Positions 34,615 through 35,255 of a DNA stretch of 35,255 nucleotides are shown piece by piece (the first letter of the stretch is position 1; the number at the start of each line of letters is the position of its first letter). Under the pieces are notes generated by a model. It saw nothing but the letters and a program-made list of their open reading frames with translations, was not told where the DNA came from and made no database searches. The position numbers and the translations under genes were made by a program. The stretch is taken from assembly GCA_903863035.1 (NCBI GenBank), contig CAIPAT010000205.1:1-35255 (forward strand), in the 5' to 3' direction. This DNA comes from an uncultured Lentisphaeria bacterium. Its GTDB lineage: Bacteria; Verrucomicrobiota; Lentisphaeria; Victivallales; Victivallaceae.

Positions 34615-35109
34615 ATGGAAAAATTGCTGGATATACTCATTCCTGTGGTGATAGTCATTTTTATCATCGGAGGCAAGCTTTTTTCCATCCTTAAGGAAAA
34701 AGGCTTTGACTTCGGAAGCTTATTGCAACCGCCGCAGGAGAACAACACTCAGGATATCGGCAATCCGACCCGCAGAGCCGCCGATGCCCGTGATTACAAT
34801 GAGGATGAATGGGGCGGAGAAGTAATCGTTGTCCCGCCGGTGCCGGTTCCAATTATCCGCAAGGCAACGCCTGCCGCAACCGAAGCAGCATACGTCTCGA
34901 GAATATTAAGGGAAGCAGTCGCTCCGGCAACAGCTAAAAACGCCGTCAAAAGCGCACCGCCGCTGCCGGAACTGCCCCCGGCTGATAATGATGAATTTCA
35001 TTCATCTTATCATTCCCGCGGCGCATATTATTCCGGATTCATCCACACTCACGGCAGATCCGCCATAGTGCTACACGAAATCCTCTCCAGGCCCAAAGGC
35101 CTGGAGTAA
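34615..35109 (+). CDS. Small membrane protein of the FloA operon
   Basis: The 164-aa protein has one N-terminal membrane helix (ILIPVVIVIFIIGGKLF, residues 7-24). A cytoplasmic or periplasmic linker rich in Pro, Ala, Asn and Arg follows, with no clear fold. The C-terminus ends in SAIVLHEILSRPKGLE. From memory, similar endings (an EIL.PPKAL-type tail) occur on small proteins beside NfeD/FloA genes in PVC bacteria; this could not be checked. The position last in the operon, 20 bases after floA, suggests an accessory part of the flotillin assembly. No enzyme motif is seen. Confidence 0.72.
   Translation: MEKLLDILIPVVIVIFIIGGKLFSILKEKGFDFGSLLQPPQENNTQDIGNPTRRAADARDYNEDEWGGEVIVVPPVPVPIIRKATPAATEAAYVSRILREAVAPATAKNAVKSAPPLPELPPADNDEFHSSYHSRGAYYSGFIHTHGRSAIVLHEILSRPKGLE
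35085..35106 (+). terminator. Hairpin overlapping the last codons of the operon
   Basis: CTCCAGGCC-CAAA-GGCCTGGAG is a perfect 9-bp stem with a four-base loop that ends directly before the TAA stop. There is no T-run, so intrinsic termination is uncertain; a 3'-end stabilising role is possible. Confidence 0.4.
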
Positions 35110-35144
35110 TACTAGCAGTTTGTCGGACTGAGGACTTCGTAACG

Positions 35145-35174
35145 AGAAAATCATCGGGCAAAGCCGGATTTTCT
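35145..35174. other. Hairpin in the terminal intergenic stretch
   Basis: AGAAAATC-AT-CGG and CCG-GATTTTCT pair over 11 bases around a six-base loop. The remaining 35110-35255 contains no recognisable gene start and runs off the window. Confidence 0.35.
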
Positions 35175-35255
35175 GACGAAAAACTGAGAATAGCAACGCT
35201 ATTTGATGTCTTTTCGACTAAAATTCCGGCAAAGTCCGGGACTTTTCGCAGTAGA

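Overview
The window looks like chromosomal DNA from a member of the Lentisphaerae/Victivallales within the PVC group. The main clue is two pseudopilin-like proteins that carry the N-terminal [16 protein letters not shown] signature and an H-Xn-DG C-terminal motif. Supporting clues are large glycan-active proteins of a kind common in that phylum, an NfeD/FloA cluster, and Gram-negative envelope genes (lptE, a BamD-like protein, kdsD). This assignment is inference from protein style; no rRNA or other phylogenetic marker gene is present.

Region 1 (1-13.7 kb, all + strand) is a glycan-processing locus. A consensus sigma-70-type promoter (38-66) precedes a 922-aa glycoside-hydrolase-like protein without a signal peptide, then a pseudopilin. 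A structured intergenic stretch leads into three secreted proteins in a tight run: a 532-aa unknown, a 210-aa jelly-roll CBM-like protein, and an 880-aa putative TIM-barrel glycosidase. A 970-aa paralogue of the first enzyme, a medium-chain dehydrogenase and a signal peptidase I follow. The likely picture is secreted binding and cleavage, then cytoplasmic trimming and oxidation of the released sugar; the substrate is unknown.

Region 2 (13.7-18.7 kb, - strand) holds a second pseudopilin with a textbook terminator and a purine-rich leader. Next come an alkaline-phosphatase-superfamily phosphodiesterase that lacks one metal ligand, a translationally coupled 63-aa protein behind an 18-bp 5'-UTR hairpin, and a D-aminoacylase.

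Region 3 (18.7-26.3 kb, + strand) is mostly regulatory and housekeeping: an ECF sigma factor, a zinc-finger anti-sigma-like membrane protein separated from it by a repeat-rich spacer, a bestrophin-like membrane protein, hisE-hisG, kdsD, a BamD-like TPR protein and lptE.

Region 4 (26.3-29.9 kb, - strand) carries an overlapping pair: a two-domain alpha/beta-hydrolase (acetylxylan-esterase-like) and a CapA-like metallophosphatase. Region 5 (30.2-35.1 kb, + strand) is a compact operon of a TerB-like protein, an NfeD/SppA-like membrane protease, two tandem FloA (SPFH) paralogues and a small membrane protein.

Three intergenic sequences (13736-13793, 26314-26561, 29971-about 30092) share related termini and look like a family of small non-autonomous inverted-repeat elements. 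Two simple tandem arrays (8-bp at 15239-15318; 7-bp at 19480-19545 with a reverse-complement partner at 19864-19919) are also present. No tRNA, rRNA, CRISPR array, transposase or complete insertion sequence was seen.
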